Origin: Plakobranchus ocellatus
Lineage: Eukaryota > Mollusca > Gastropoda > Plakobranchidae
Assembly: GCA_019648995.1 (NCBI GenBank)
Contig: BLXT01002328.1
Location: forward strand, 564,898 to 620,843
Length of the DNA: 55,946 nt
Direction: 5' to 3'
The position numbers were made by a program, and so were the translations under genes. A model generated the notes under the pieces. It saw only the letters and a list, made by a program, of their open reading frames with translations. It was not told the origin of the DNA and ran no database searches. Position 1 is the stretch's first letter. Each line of letters starts with the position of its first letter. Shown in pieces: positions 46,701 through 54,639 of this stretch.

Positions 46701-49700
46701 AGCCGCACTCTGGGATCCCAGCATTCTAGATGTCCCAACGTGGAGCCACAGCCAAATAGGTAATTCACTGGGTTGAACTCACAGCAGTTAAATTCTCTGC
46801 CCCAATTAAAAAAAAGAGAGAAATTTGTTGAAAAAGAAAAGAGTTTTAACAGATTTTTTAAACAAATATTAGCAGCATACAAGAACCAGTATAAAAAAAA
46901 TATTAAAATTAGGCATATCAGATTTATATGAAATGCAGATTTTAATTATTAGGTGGCACATATGGCAAATGTCTTTGTAATGTAGATTTTTAAAGACTCT
47001 GCACAAAGAAATGCTTGATTTTATGGGTGTTCATGAATTTTCTTCATAAATTATACTATGGAGCCTGGGGTCTCGGATCTTTGTTAATGTAAATCAATTG
47101 TAACATTTGTCTTAATTACATGAAGAGTATGAATAGAACTCTCTTAGACCCAAGCCACATGAGGTGCCAAGAGGGCTCATTGAAATTAAGAATTTACTTT
47201 AATTGATCAGTTTGCAGTGAGACTATTTAAGGAGACTGAAACACAAACGGGACATTAGGAGATAATGTGAAAGAATAAGAAAATGAAGGGCATGATTCAT
47301 GTGATATTTGACCCCGAAGGGATGATTTGGTCAAATCAATCCAAATTGCAGATTTTTGTTAAACAATCGGCTTATGAAGCGACCAGGACCTAGAGTTTCT
47401 AAGTATTCTCTTTCTAATCTATCTTGCACCAAATCTTTGACTTTCCAGCAATGCTAGTTTTTCTGTAGTGGCCGCATTTTTTTTTCTAAAGCGATCGCAT
47501 TTTTGGTCTAGAGATAGGAAAATACAGCAATAATATATAAAGATCGTCACCAACAGATCTTTGTTTGACAGTTTATGGCAGAAATAGCCATAGACTCATA
47601 CAATGACAGTGATTACTTTCCAGAAGGTGAACAAAGAGTTATTGCTGACATGATCATGGCTGATGGAATTGTTGCTGATACTGCTATAACGTGATTGCTA
47701 CTACTGCCCTTGCTACTGATATGATGAAAAGACTGATAATGATTTGAGCTTTAGATTAAAATATTGCACAACACTTGTAAACTTTTCAATCTCCATATTT
47801 ATGAGCTCAAGACCTATATTCTGGCTAGATCTACAGTGGTCTATAGTCCTAAACTAATTCATAGCTCTAATTTTGGGTAATCTGACCCAATCAAGCTTTC
47901 ATGTGACAACATGGCATCAGTCCAGGAGAGGTTAATGGACTAATAATTGAAAAAAAAAAAAAAGAATAATTGGCACACCAGGTTGGATCATACCGTTTTG
48001 AACAATCATTTTATTGCATGTGAGAAATACTTAATCAAAAGTTCATGAGGAAAAATTGGAACAAATAGTCAATGTGCTAAGTGATAAGATTCAAATTAGA
48101 TATATACACCAATAAAACTCACATAGCTTGTGTTTGTAGAGGTTTCATAAATCTGCCTTTTGCAAGATTGATTCTGTAAATTTCAGAGCTTAAAAAAAAA
48201 AAAATTTTAAATATAATATACATACACACATAAATTATATACATAAATATTTATTTAGAAAGATGAAAAAAAGAAAAGTTGCAAACAATGGTCAACCATA
48301 AAATACATTAAAAAAAAACCTCAAAAATGTGCAGAAAAGTTAACCTTCATCGTACTTTTCACACAATACATTACATCATGAGCTGTTTTCAACCCACACT
48401 TTGGTAGAGTAAAACAAAAAAATTGCAAGCAATAGCTCACGTGCACAATAGCCTAGCCATATGGCCATTCCATATTGCTTCAACAGGAAAGCAAGCTTTG
48501 TAATCAATATGAAAATAATGAATATGATTGACCCCTTCAACAAGCATTTGTGGAGCAAAAGTGAAAAAATACCTATCATTGACCACATTTAATATCTTTT
48601 CATATTTAAATCTTCAGAGTAATGCACTCTCAGTTGGGTACATTTAGAATTTTTCTTGTATGCTTAGTATGGTGAACATATACACCCAAATTATGAAAGA
48701 TAAACCCAAGCAAATCTTGGTAAGAAGGTCTTTGGAAGTTTTGTGGACTTGGTGAATAGGCCTAGCCTACTAGTTTTACCACTGAGCCATGTTCAGCTCA
48801 TGACATATGGGGAGGGGCACAACTTTCCAAATCAATTTTCAAAATTACATTTTAATTTTTATTTTTCTGTAACAGCTGACTTGCACAAAAAAAAAGGCCT
48901 ATTGAAGCATTCTGAGAGTCCCAGTGTGTAGAGTGAGCTTCTTCAAAGTATATGAAAATCTGAAGATACACAGACATTTTCTGCATGTGACATACAGGGA
49001 AGATTACATTTAGAAACTGATATTTTGCAAGTTGCTGAATAAATATCATTTAGCCAAAAAGACACATTACCTGACACCAACAAAGAACATATCACAAGAG
49101 GGAGGGTAGTAAGAGAGATCTCTGCCATATTTGGGTAATCGCATCCTCATAAGTCGACCAAACTGTGTATGAAACTCTACATATCGATCATCTTGCAAGA
49201 AGCAAACCTGAGGTAAACAATAGTTTTCTCACTGTGAGTAAAATGAAACGAACAATACATTTTGGCAAAAACAAAAAAAAACAAAAAATTATCACAACTG
49301 CCAAGAATTCTGTCAGAAAAAAAATGATAAATTCTTAGTACATAACAGGTATCCACAGTAATCGGCTGAATAAAATCCTATCAATCAAGCGACGAAAAAA
49401 TTCAGCTGCAATCAAAATTATCACCCTCAAATTAAAAGCTTCTTTATTTTTTTTTACAAAGATTCAGTTTGAAATATACAGTTTTGTTTTTCGTTGAAAA
49501 TCATGCATATATTAATTTTTCTTTTGCTATCACAGAAGTCACTCCTGTGTGGAAAATCAAGTATTGCCTATATCAGGATTGGGAGGGAAAAGTTGTCTTG
49601 TTTTAGGCCCTTGAACTTGAGGCATTCAAACAGAGATTCTCTGTTGGTTTTTGTTGTGGTTTATCACACAAATGAGGGTGTTCAGGGTTGATTCTGTTCA

Positions 49701-52700
49701 GGTAAGAATTGAGAATTATGTGCTGTGTCTGGAGATGGAATATTGTGCATTGAATTTAAAATTAAAATTCTGCCACAATGATTCGATCAACTTGTGGTTA
49801 CTGATTTCAATGTCACCATCATAACTTTATTTTACTCACTTTTCTCAATTAGATAATGAATTGTCCCCTAGTCTGTCCTTGTAAAGTAACACAGAATTAT
49901 TAGTACATTCCATCCAAAAACAATGCTGTCCTCTCTTGAGAGTTGGAACTTCTGTATCGGGCAATTTCTTTTTGGTAGTTTGAAGAGACTTAAAGATACA
50001 CAGACCTGGTTAAATATTTAGTTCTAGATCTATCTGCAGATTCTACTTATCATAAGAACAGTGTTGATCAGTCACTGTCTAGGGCCAAGCCTACAAAATT
50101 CAATTGGTCCTTGTAGGAAATCGAAGCCACAAACTGCAATTCCTGGCGGTGATACACATTTTCACAATATATTGTGATTTTTTTTTTCATTTTGACAGCA
50201 AAACACACTTTCTTCTCCATAAGAAATAGAGGTCCTTGTAGTCTCCCATCTTCTTCGATTAATTCCAACTACCAGCAACTTTGTAAAACCTACTGGCATA
50301 ATGTTCTAAAGTCTAGTAATAGTAGATGTACTACTCAGCACTGCTACTGGCCTAGGCCTTGCAAAGCACTAGGTTAAGCCTAACTTTCTAGGCTATTATT
50401 TTTTACTTTCAGTACATTCTGTATATTTTTCCGGATACTAAGTAATAAACCTTAACCAAATCATTGGTCAAAGGATAACAGGTTATAACAGAAAACTTTA
50501 CTTGCATTCAAATTGAAATTTGAGTTTTATGTTGTTAATTTAAAATTTGCTATAAAAAATTTCTAATTGTTTTCCTCATCAAGATAAAGCCTGTTCAAAA
50601 AACACCTAGTCCAGCAGCATAATGTTATAGTGCAAATGGCTGACCATCAATGTGTTATCAATCAGTGGTATGTAGGCTTAGAAATGATGTACTGCACTGA
50701 TGGAATCGCTCCATCTTATCTCACTCCTCGAAAAACCTCAATCTATGCCCACTATATAAGGCACAGTCAAATCTTTTTGATGACGCAAAATTTTGGATTT
50801 TGTGATGAAAATAAGTATTAGTGGAATGCATGTCATTTTCAGGTGTTTGGAATGTCCAAAATCGTAAGCATATTTAAGTGCTATGCTAATCCCTTTCTGG
50901 AGTTCTTATAGAAAGTGATACAGACGTTCTCATCATACACGTTTGTTGATACTCTTTCAGATGCTTACAAAGGTTCATATTACTTCTTATGGCAAAAATG
51001 CTTAGCCAGTTTTGAAAACATTTGGTGAGCTTTTGCAGGCTGATGTTTTTTTTTGTTTTTTTTTTTAGATTAATATGAATTTGAATAATTAGGTCTAGAG
51101 TACCAAAAGCTATGTCTAGTCAAAACAAAGTATAACTATCTAATCTACATAGGCAACAACAGATAAATAAATCCAGGATTAAAATATGCATCTATGTGTA
51201 GATTTGATTTGGCCATGATTTTGAAAAAAACTTATAGATCATAAAAATTATAATAAGAATCTATAGATTTTAGACGAAGAGCTCATTTCAGCCACATCTC
51301 AATCCAATACATTTGGACTTGAACAATACTGGTTAGATATACCTACAATTACACATACATACTTCAAGTAACTATGTATCTAGACTGAGTGGAACAGGAG
51401 GTCGAAACATTTTTCTTCGATAAATCCAAATGTTTGAAGTAAAATTCTTTTTAAGTGAAAATTAGAAAGCACATCAAAGCTTAAGCCGAGACTTAGATCT
51501 AATCCATTATATATAGACAGCCTGTACCCTAAGTAGATGTATTGATAATTTTACTTGTGAGCAATGAGTCCATCATTTCAAAGTTTAAGATTGATGGATT
51601 ACGTATCTGGGATTTCAAACTTGGTTTTCTGATATACGCTACTTCAACCATTTACAATAATATCTATATTTATCTTGTTCTTGGAATTCTACCAGGGAAA
51701 TCACTCATAAATAATATGCATGTAAGGAGGCTGAGTTTTTGGAGATTTTTAGGCCTATGCCTCATAAAATTGAAATTATAATATTTCAATTTCTTACAAA
51801 TCAATGAGAAAGACGATGACATGTGACATATGTTGAAACCATGCTTGCCACATTGATCAGGTCAACATTATGCTGAAATTAAAGAAAACCTTCTGTGAAT
51901 CTAAATTCATGACAGAGTTTTGAAGATTCCATGCATTGCTCATAGGAATTATAGGGGGAAAAATATGGGGTCAAAATAAAGTTGTAGGAAAATGTTTTTT
52001 CAAGGAACCGTGTTGAAGAACGCATATACTCAATTGAATTTAAATGCCTCTCCGTCTTAAGCTACTTTATAACTTTTTCTATATGTTGTTGCTCCTTATT
52101 CCTTACCCATCTGGTTTGAAAAATTAAACATATTATATACTGTAATATACACAAAATACTTTTCAAAAACGGTATTTTAAATCATGTTTTAGAACCAGTT
52201 TCAGTTGAAGAACTTTACCTTGCTATAATCTTCTGAGAGAAACTGAAAATCAACAACACTGGCATCCAGCCCTCTGTCAAATTTAAGGCACAGCTCATAG
52301 ACATCATAACACCTGAAACGAGGTTTATAAGTTCCTGCAAAAAATTTATGTATAATTTTGAGATTAGAGGTACTTTAACAAAGTATTTATTTATTTAAAT
52401 CATAACTGATCAGCCAGTCAAAAATTGGTTTCCTAGGGGTTCAAAATCAATTAGATGTAGGTTTGAATATTGTTAAAAAAATAGTTAAATGAGAAAATAT
52501 ACTTGTATAAGTTAAAAAAAATAGATTAGCATAAAAAACTATGGATGATGGTAAAAATGTTCCAAAAATTTAAATATTCAAAGTAAAGCAACGACACACA
52601 GGCTTTTATATTTATGGTCTCTCCTACTACATTTTAAATTTGAAGTCATAAAAATTCTGTTGTTGTTAGCATGATCTCTGCTTAAGAAAATGCTACGTAT

Positions 52701-52977
52701 GTTTTTCCATGTTTGCATCCACTTGCCTAACAGGGGCAACAGTCACTGTATAAGATCCACACACAACATAGGTATTGTAAAACCATGGTTAGTGGAATAT
52801 TTCTTCCAGATCCTGGTCCCAGATCTATACTACCTTTTATTTATAATACTTAAATTTGAATGAAAATCAGATTGTCACCTGTTGCACATATAAACTGTTC
52901 ATCTGGTGAGACCTTCACACAATTGCTCAAACTTGGCATATCGAAGTCTTGTATCAATTCAAGTCGTCTTCGCACAT
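16603..52977 (-). CDS. NOL10: Nucleolar protein 10 (WD-repeat, Enp2 orthologue), seventeen exons, lacking only the first
   Basis: NOL10 (yeast Enp2) is a nucleolar WD40 beta-propeller protein of the small-subunit processome needed for 18S rRNA maturation. Seventeen minus-strand exons, totalling 1967 coding bases, join in phase throughout to about 655 codons. The order matches the family: VRRRLELIQDFDMP; TYKPRFRCYDVYELC; KYGRDLSYYPPSCDMFFVG; LECWDPRVRLRCGLLD; the propeller end with KDHNYELPIHSIDFQD; LGPAPRWCSSLD; VYDDYKFVTRTELE; the NUC153 core DDRFSAMFTNPDFEID; EPEGKPSDEEG with an acidic serine stretch; a charged coiled-coil-like region; REMTFSLKK; and a basic tail. The roughly 40 N-terminal residues (through the LPEWLS-type segment) were not found up to 55946. 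Adding them gives about 695 residues, close to the human length. No stops or frameshifts, so functional. Confidence 0.95.
16735..18121 (-). other. NOL10 last intron
   Basis: 1387 bp, AT-rich. No repeat family recognised. Confidence 0.7.
18122..18221 (-). CDS. NOL10: NOL10 exon, conserved C-terminal motif
   Basis: It encodes KSLANRLQDVENSGVNQAVG, then SIGNREMTFSLKK, before GTAAGA. It matches the human TLEDRLKIEAKNG...GSKQLTFTLKR block. The preceding Asn codon is completed across the intron. Confidence 0.94.
18222..21377 (-). other. NOL10 intron (3.2 kb)
   Basis: It contains a decayed plus-strand LINE RT fragment (about 18985-19570). The rest is AT-rich with poly-A runs near 18350 and 20930 and nothing else recognised. 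Confidence 0.7.
18985..19570 (+). pseudogene. LINE reverse transcriptase core fragment, decayed
   Basis: Across shifting frames the plus strand reads the ordered RT signatures KAFDKVKYEELFHML, then remnants of K-R-G-V and S-P-D-L-F around 19148-19190, then the catalytic-loop remnant NNLRYADDS near 19260 (palm motif Y-A-D-D), then ECMVISKNAHIPK. Multiple stops and indels kill it. Family resembles the RTE/CFDP2-like group. It lies antisense within a NOL10 intron. Confidence 0.7.
21378..21529 (-). CDS. NOL10: NOL10 exon, charged helix
   Basis: It encodes IRREHKKLKREKKMREVAEA, then REERRQARLFQITDGEEF and a lysine-rich end, leaving two bases of an Asn codon before GTAAGT. It corresponds to the KQRRLLQQEEKVKRQER...IKAGEEF region of human NOL10. 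Confidence 0.94.
23682..23700. other. Assembly gap flanked by poly-G
   Basis: Nineteen N bases with G runs on both sides. The true length of the homopolymer or simple repeat is unknown. The ORF called across it is meaningless. Confidence 0.98.
23931..24925. mobile_element. Pogo-like element (995 bp) with TA target duplication
   Basis: The left end is CAGTGGAACACGTTTAAATT and the right end, reverse-complemented, is CAGTAGAGTACACCTAAACC. Both sit just inside TA. The TTTAAA/CTAAACCGAA pattern after CAGT is that of Tigger/pogo termini, and similar GGTTTA/TAAACC words recur subterminally. No transposase was recognised in the interior, which contains a tandem repeat at 24134-24458. Confidence 0.65.
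24134..24458. repeat. Tandem repeat inside the pogo-like element
   Basis: Two units, about 24134-24276 and 24302-24458, share CTCCTTCTCTTCCTTTTC, TTAAGAGGTTC(T/G)TGCGCCTGTTAT and CCTAAGTTTTCCGGTACTGAAG. Each unit itself contains two related halves around ATCATCGCCTAAG, giving four sub-repeats of about 70 bp. Confidence 0.85.
25935..26174 (-). CDS. Unassigned acidic ORF in a NOL10 intron
   Basis: A 79-codon minus-strand frame with an acidic/serine-rich centre (SSGSEFDLDLSSDKDE). I do not recognise it. It could be the N-terminal scrap of a transposase (several DDE families begin with acidic serine-rich stretches) or chance. No splice sites joining it to NOL10 are evident. Confidence 0.15.
   Translation of the reverse strand: MIGENIRSRFEMACANVPMPSSQDSDSNIIIAGSSGSEFDLDLSSDKDEPNGAQLASTPRSRTDSPVGVAPLRGVGYFQ
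26527..26616 (-). CDS. NOL10: NOL10 exon, acidic serine-rich
   Basis: Thirty codons encode EEIQEPEGKPSDEEGSGSSS, then DDEHTWKDE, before GTATTT. It matches human EEEEPEGKPSDAESSESSDDE. The acidic serine cluster looks like a CK2-type phosphorylation region, which is inference. Confidence 0.94.
26617..27282 (-). other. NOL10 intron (666 bp)
   Basis: AT-rich with an A-rich run near 26880-26906. Nothing else seen. Confidence 0.7.
27283..27468 (-). CDS. NOL10: NOL10 exon with NUC153 domain
   Basis: Sixty-two codons, the largest exon seen, encode the NUC153 domain (LLKDDRFSAMFTNPDFEID, then ESEEFRLINPVMSK) followed by a basic, lysine-rich helix. NUC153 is a short domain shared by NOL10/Enp2 and ESF1. 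Donor GTAAGC, phase 0. Confidence 0.96.
27469..29916 (-). other. NOL10 intron (2.4 kb)
   Basis: The part 28975-29895 is one copy of a dispersed repeat whose partner is at 39545-41045. A poly-C/poly-T junction (29159-29180) lies within it. A short AT-rich tandem stretch of TATAATATA units is at 29370-29405. The first 1.5 kb shows nothing recognisable. Confidence 0.7.
28975..29895. repeat. Dispersed repeat of about 0.9 kb, copy A
   Basis: Collinear with 39545-41045 over many diverged blocks: TTTGCCTGAAAGGG, TATGGGACCAACTC, AAAGTCCTA, CAATAATCTTGAC/CAATAATCTTCAC, ACATGCTTATGCAGC, CACAAGCATCAA, ATTGAATAAAC, TTTTAGCACAGC and AAGTTGGCA(G/A)GTC. No ORF or terminal repeats found. It ends about 30 bases from a NOL10 exon. 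Confidence 0.75.
29917..30000 (-). CDS. NOL10: NOL10 exon (84 bp)
   Basis: Twenty-eight codons encode KLPSVNRELAMKLMDEEEAR, then KANSNKRE, matching KLPKVNKELALKLIEEEE. Phase 0 on both sides. The donor is GTATTT. Confidence 0.93.
30001..30630 (-). other. NOL10 intron (630 bp)
   Basis: AT-rich; no recognised content. Confidence 0.7.
30631..30729 (-). CDS. NOL10: NOL10 exon (99 bp)
   Basis: Thirty-three codons encode AQSLADPFAFEKYRKSKIKQ, then KMEENRTNRVKLQ, matching NPFAYEEYRKDKIRQKIEE. Phase 0 on both sides. The donor is GTTTGT, weaker than the others. Confidence 0.93.
30730..31097 (-). other. NOL10 intron (368 bp)
   Basis: AT-rich; no recognised content. Confidence 0.7.
31098..31225 (-). 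CDS. NOL10: NOL10 exon, central helical region
   Basis: It encodes VYDDYKFVTRTELESLGLGH, then LLRSVMHGFFLDIRLYHK, before GTCAGT. The strong similarity to human VYDDYKFVTKKDLENLGL fixes the frame. The intron upstream of it is the largest of the gene, about 6.3 kb. Confidence 0.95.
31600..32890 (-). pseudogene. LINE endonuclease / RT N-terminal region, decayed
   Basis: Reading the minus strand in shifting frames, the end of an apurinic-type endonuclease is visible: a GDFNTHCET remnant near 32590-32620, then a TRPCICHLQPEG/TYNLKG segment, then SDHKPVLLTFN near 32360. A charged linker follows (EDLHQNIIKMRYFVENEPTD and onward, 31974-32213). The fragment ends with ALSQFKPKQATSPGSISND, the conserved opening of a non-LTR RT (usually L-K-x-G-K-A-P-G-P-D). 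The RT core is missing. Broken by stops and frameshifts. Confidence 0.7.
33453..34651. mobile_element. Pogo-like element (1199 bp) with TA target duplication
   Basis: The left end is CAGTGCGCACCACTTATATC and the right end, reverse-complemented, is CAATGCATACCTGATATATC. Both sit directly inside TA. Several subterminal TATATCGACAT/TATATCAACAT words lie at both ends (33470-33605 and 34580-34636), typical of pogo-type termini. No transposase was recognised. A tRNA-like SINE lies inside near the right end. Confidence 0.75.
34366..34520 (+). mobile_element. tRNA-derived SINE, second type
   Basis: The tRNA-like head GGTGGCACAGTGGTTAG has a box A-like stretch. About 50 bases on, GGGTTTGAGCTCTGCC resembles box B with one or two changes. 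The sequence after it (GCCCTGGCCTGACTGAGAGC) differs from the SINE at 5003. Ends are not clear. A true tRNA gene is excluded by the extra bases and poor cloverleaf potential. Confidence 0.55.
34975..36400 (-). pseudogene. Ty3/gypsy-like gag-protease-integrase remnant, RT missing
   Basis: On the minus strand, from high to low coordinate: a charged gag N-terminal region (36381-36000); a gag core containing SALLTGQALD and LDYGMVI (about 35890-35800); a protease-domain end reading LYEVKALGIPHAIGDVIVGN and then VEGARSPEDD (35470-35360); and immediately afterwards an integrase H2C2-like segment (VVLLKSLCGYLMSVAH, then GAHLGI) at 35210-35090. The RT and RNase H regions normally between protease and integrase are absent, so the copy has a large internal deletion plus many stops. 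No flanking LTRs identified. Confidence 0.7.
37519..37597 (-). CDS. NOL10: NOL10 exon (79 bp), linker after propeller
   Basis: It encodes SLGPAPRWCSSLDSMTEELE, then EKEESS, and ends after the first base of a Val codon before GTATGA. The LGPAPRWCS-LD motif is diagnostic of the family. The acceptor is a good TTTTTTCTTCCTTTAG. Confidence 0.95.
39545..41045. repeat. Dispersed repeat, copy B, interrupted by an insert
   Basis: Same orientation and block order as 28975-29895. Between about 40250 and 40905 an unrelated, GC-richer segment interrupts the alignment. It then resumes with CCTTTCCA and TTTTAGCACAGCC and ends AAAGTTGGCAAGTCC at about 41036. It ends about 50 bases from a NOL10 exon. Confidence 0.75.
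40250..40905. repeat. Unclassified GC-richer insert within repeat copy B
   Basis: Absent from copy A. It has a C-rich tract (40461-40497) and no clear ORF or terminal repeats. The long minus-strand frame through it (230 codons from 41042) crosses the repeat junction and resembles no protein I know. Possibly another mobile element. Confidence 0.45.
41090..41209 (-). CDS. NOL10: NOL10 exon, end of propeller
   Basis: Forty codons encode LTAIEPGVNLNQLCVVPNSG, then LIFMANEAPKILTYFIP, before GTAAGT. Phase 0 on both sides. It matches the LEPEHDLNDVCLYPNSG block. Confidence 0.95.
41210..41609 (-). other. NOL10 intron (400 bp)
   Basis: AT-rich; no recognised content. Confidence 0.7.
41610..41759 (-). 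CDS. NOL10: NOL10 exon, propeller blade
   Basis: Fifty whole codons encode VLLYDLRAMKPFMVKDHNYE, then LPIHSIDFQDSQDLVLSMD and KLWSKNT. Phase 0 on both sides, with a GTAATT donor. Nearly collinear with the human VLLYDLRSDKPLLVKDHQYG region. Confidence 0.95.
41760..42855 (-). other. NOL10 intron (1.1 kb)
   Basis: AT-rich with a short TA repeat near 42052-42065 and several poly-A/T runs. Nothing else recognised. Confidence 0.7.
42856..42937 (-). CDS. NOL10: NOL10 exon with tandem acceptor
   Basis: It encodes MIPEITAMKFKSDGLTVALG and then TSTGH before GTAAGA. Two acceptors lie six bases apart (TTTTTTCAG, then TATCAG), both in frame, giving products that differ by two residues (Asn-Ile-Ser-Met versus Asn-Met). 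The upstream one has the better pyrimidine tract and is used here. Confidence 0.92.
42938..46649 (-). other. NOL10 intron (3.7 kb)
   Basis: No coding remnants. An inverted repeat pair at 44725-44747 and 46382-46404 may bound a 1.7-kb non-autonomous element. A loosely similar pair of stretches containing CAAAGACAATAAA occurs at about 43580 and 45133. Confidence 0.65.
44725..46404. repeat. Possible 1.7-kb element bounded by inverted repeats
   Basis: The left arm TATATGAGCCTGTCTCAAAGG (44725-44745) and the reverse complement of the right arm, TATATGAGTCTGTCTCAAAAGG (46383-46404), match over 23 bases with two differences. The core CCTGTCTCAAAAGGTA also occurs alone at 8375-8390, suggesting a dispersed family. 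No ORF inside. Confidence 0.4.
46650..46796 (-). CDS. NOL10: NOL10 exon, WD repeat
   Basis: It encodes NPVNYLFGCGSTLGHLECWD and then PRVRLRCGLLD, with the W-D dipeptide. A GTAACT upstream of the chosen donor (46670-46671) would break phase with the next exon. The donor GTGTGT after VKDY keeps it. Confidence 0.9.
46797..48122 (-). other. NOL10 intron (1.3 kb)
   Basis: AT-rich; no recognised element. Confidence 0.7.
48123..48188 (-). CDS. NOL10: NOL10 exon (66 bp)
   Basis: It encodes SEIYRINLAKGRFMKPLQTQ. The acceptor follows a long T tract and the donor is GTGAGT. This short exon joins in phase on both sides. Confidence 0.93.
48189..49070 (-). other. NOL10 intron (0.9 kb)
   Basis: AT-rich; no recognised element. 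Confidence 0.7.
49071..49207 (-). CDS. NOL10: NOL10 exon, propeller
   Basis: It encodes VCFLQDDRYVEFHTQFG and then PKYGRDLSYYPPSCDMFFVG. This is the KFGRDFSYHYPSCDLYFVG block, one of the most recognisable parts of NOL10. The donor is GTAATG, splitting a Ser codon. Confidence 0.95.
49208..52218 (-). other. NOL10 intron (3.0 kb)
   Basis: AT-rich with poly-T near 51047-51066. No coding remnants or termini recognised. Confidence 0.65.
52219..52334 (-). CDS. NOL10: NOL10 exon, propeller blade 1/2
   Basis: It encodes TYKPRFRCYDVYELCLKF, then a stretch ending SEDYSK before the GTAAAG donor. The acceptor is TTTTTGCAG. The Gly codon is completed across the upstream intron. Confidence 0.95.
52335..52878 (-). 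other. NOL10 intron (544 bp)
   Basis: AT-rich; nothing recognised. Confidence 0.7.
52879..52977 (-). CDS. NOL10: NOL10 exon (first one seen)
   Basis: It encodes DVRRRLELIQDFDMPSLS and continues to VSPDEQFICAT. It enters after the first base of an Asp codon and ends in the first base of Gly before GTGACA. It corresponds to residues from about 40 of the human protein, where the first propeller blade begins. The acceptor is AATCTAG. Confidence 0.93.
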
Positions 52978-54382
52978 CTAGATTAAATTGAAAAATATGA
53001 ATGGAGTAGGATAGTTGCTAATCTGAAAGAAAAAGTGATTTTTGAAGCCTACTTTAAAAAGTCAAATGACACAGCTTTGAGAGATAAGCAGTTTAATAAA
53101 ATTTTGTTTACATCAGTACATCTGGGTTGATTTTAAGACTAGCTAATACAAAGCTGCCCTCAATAAGTTCAAACATGCTATTCTTGATCTTGTATAATTA
53201 TATTTTTAAAATATTCAATTTTCTCCATATTTTTCAGGAAAATGCAGATAAACACAGTACCGATTATAAATCCAATCAGAGTTAGAGCCACTGATATGAA
53301 GTATTAAAAACTAAAGTGTTTTCAATCAGTTCAACCCTGCCATTTTCAATTGTGTAAAATCATTCTACAATGTTATTCATTACAATATCGCAATAAATTC
53401 CAGATATATTAGACTGATGATTTACAGAAAATTAATTTGTAGAAATACAAAAGCAAGAGAGAAAAAATACTTTTTGTGATCCATCCTATATTGCAACTAT
53501 AAGTTACGACTATGACTGGAATAAATTTCTTTTTTGTTCTTCTGCTAGCCATGACAGATGTTTTTGATAATCTAAGTTTATAACATGTTAACAGTGAGCT
53601 AACATGCTATTTTTTAGTGCTCTTGGCTGACGAATAGGATAGACTGTACCTATTTCAACACTCATGGTATATTACTCGCCTTAACAACGCCTCTTGTGTA
53701 AAACAAATTGTTTACAATATATATTCAAAAGCAGCATAGCTTCCCTTGCAAAACATGAGGTAATTGCTAAAAATATGCATAGTGCCTACCCATAAACGCA
53801 TGCCAAAAACATCCTGTTCTTTTGTAGCCTTTGTTTACAGTGTTTTGCAAAGTTTGGCATACATCGTGAGGTGAGGTAATATTTCTTAGAGCATTGACTT
53901 AGCACTTAAACACATAGATGTTTTATTATCCTAGATTTTCAATGTAATGTTTGAAAGTGAAAAATGTGAGGTTTTAGTGAATTTTATGCCTTATAAATGG
54001 GATGAAAAAGTGTCCTAATTCTCCACATAGAATAATGAGGATTTCAAAATTACAACACGGGGTCTTCTAAAAAAGAGACACCCGTGGGTCCATTGTGACA
54101 TGGACATGTAATTGCTGAGATACCATGTCTATAATCCTACAAAGGAGCCATGAAGAAGATTAGGCAGAAGGCAATAAGGGTAGGGGGAGGGGACATAAGG
54201 CAGGGGCAGAGTACCCGTTGCACCTCAGCTGCTGGGAGGAGAGGCATGTCTTGCAGTTTTTATTGTTAATCTAGGTCTTTGCAAGGCTCTAATGAAGGTA
54301 AAAGAATAATAGTCAAACTTTTTCACTTTCTTTCCACATAGCGCAAAAGTCCAAGAATGCCTACAAGAGGACTTGCATGTAT
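52978..54382. other. Probable first NOL10 intron, unassigned part
   Basis: The NOL10 N-terminal exon was looked for here on the minus strand and not found, so this is probably intron. AT-rich, with a short G-rich patch near 54180-54200. Confidence 0.5.
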
Positions 54383-54607
54383 AAAAAAAAAGTAAATTGG
54401 GTCCATACTTAGTCCAAGCATCAGGGAACCAGGAGTAGGGTCCTGATTGTTCTTGGCATATGGCATTATGAGGTAGTTTGCCATTGCTTTCCTTGCCGCC
54501 TTTACTTTCGCCCGGTCTTAAGAGACCTAGCTACCCCTTTGGCGCTGGGTGGACAAGGAGGAGCAAATGATAAATTGATTTGGCCCGGACTGAAATGGAT
54601 ACTGGTC
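54383..54607 (-). mobile_element. tRNA-derived SINE, 5'-truncated copy
   Basis: The reverse complement matches the SINE at 5003-5264: CAGTCCGGGC, GTAGCTAGGTCTCTTAAGAC, AAAGTAAAGGCGG, GCAATGGCAAACTACC and GCCAAGAACAATCAGGACCC, then the poly-T end. The tRNA head is lost upstream of the box B position and box B itself is mutated. No target duplication identified. Confidence 0.85.
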
Positions 54608-54639
54608 TCAAAAAAACATTGTAGACCATCGCAAATGTG

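Noticed and set aside
46480-46776. Plus-strand 98-codon ORF
   Set aside because: It overlaps a NOL10 exon on the other strand, and the NOL10 reading is strongly supported.
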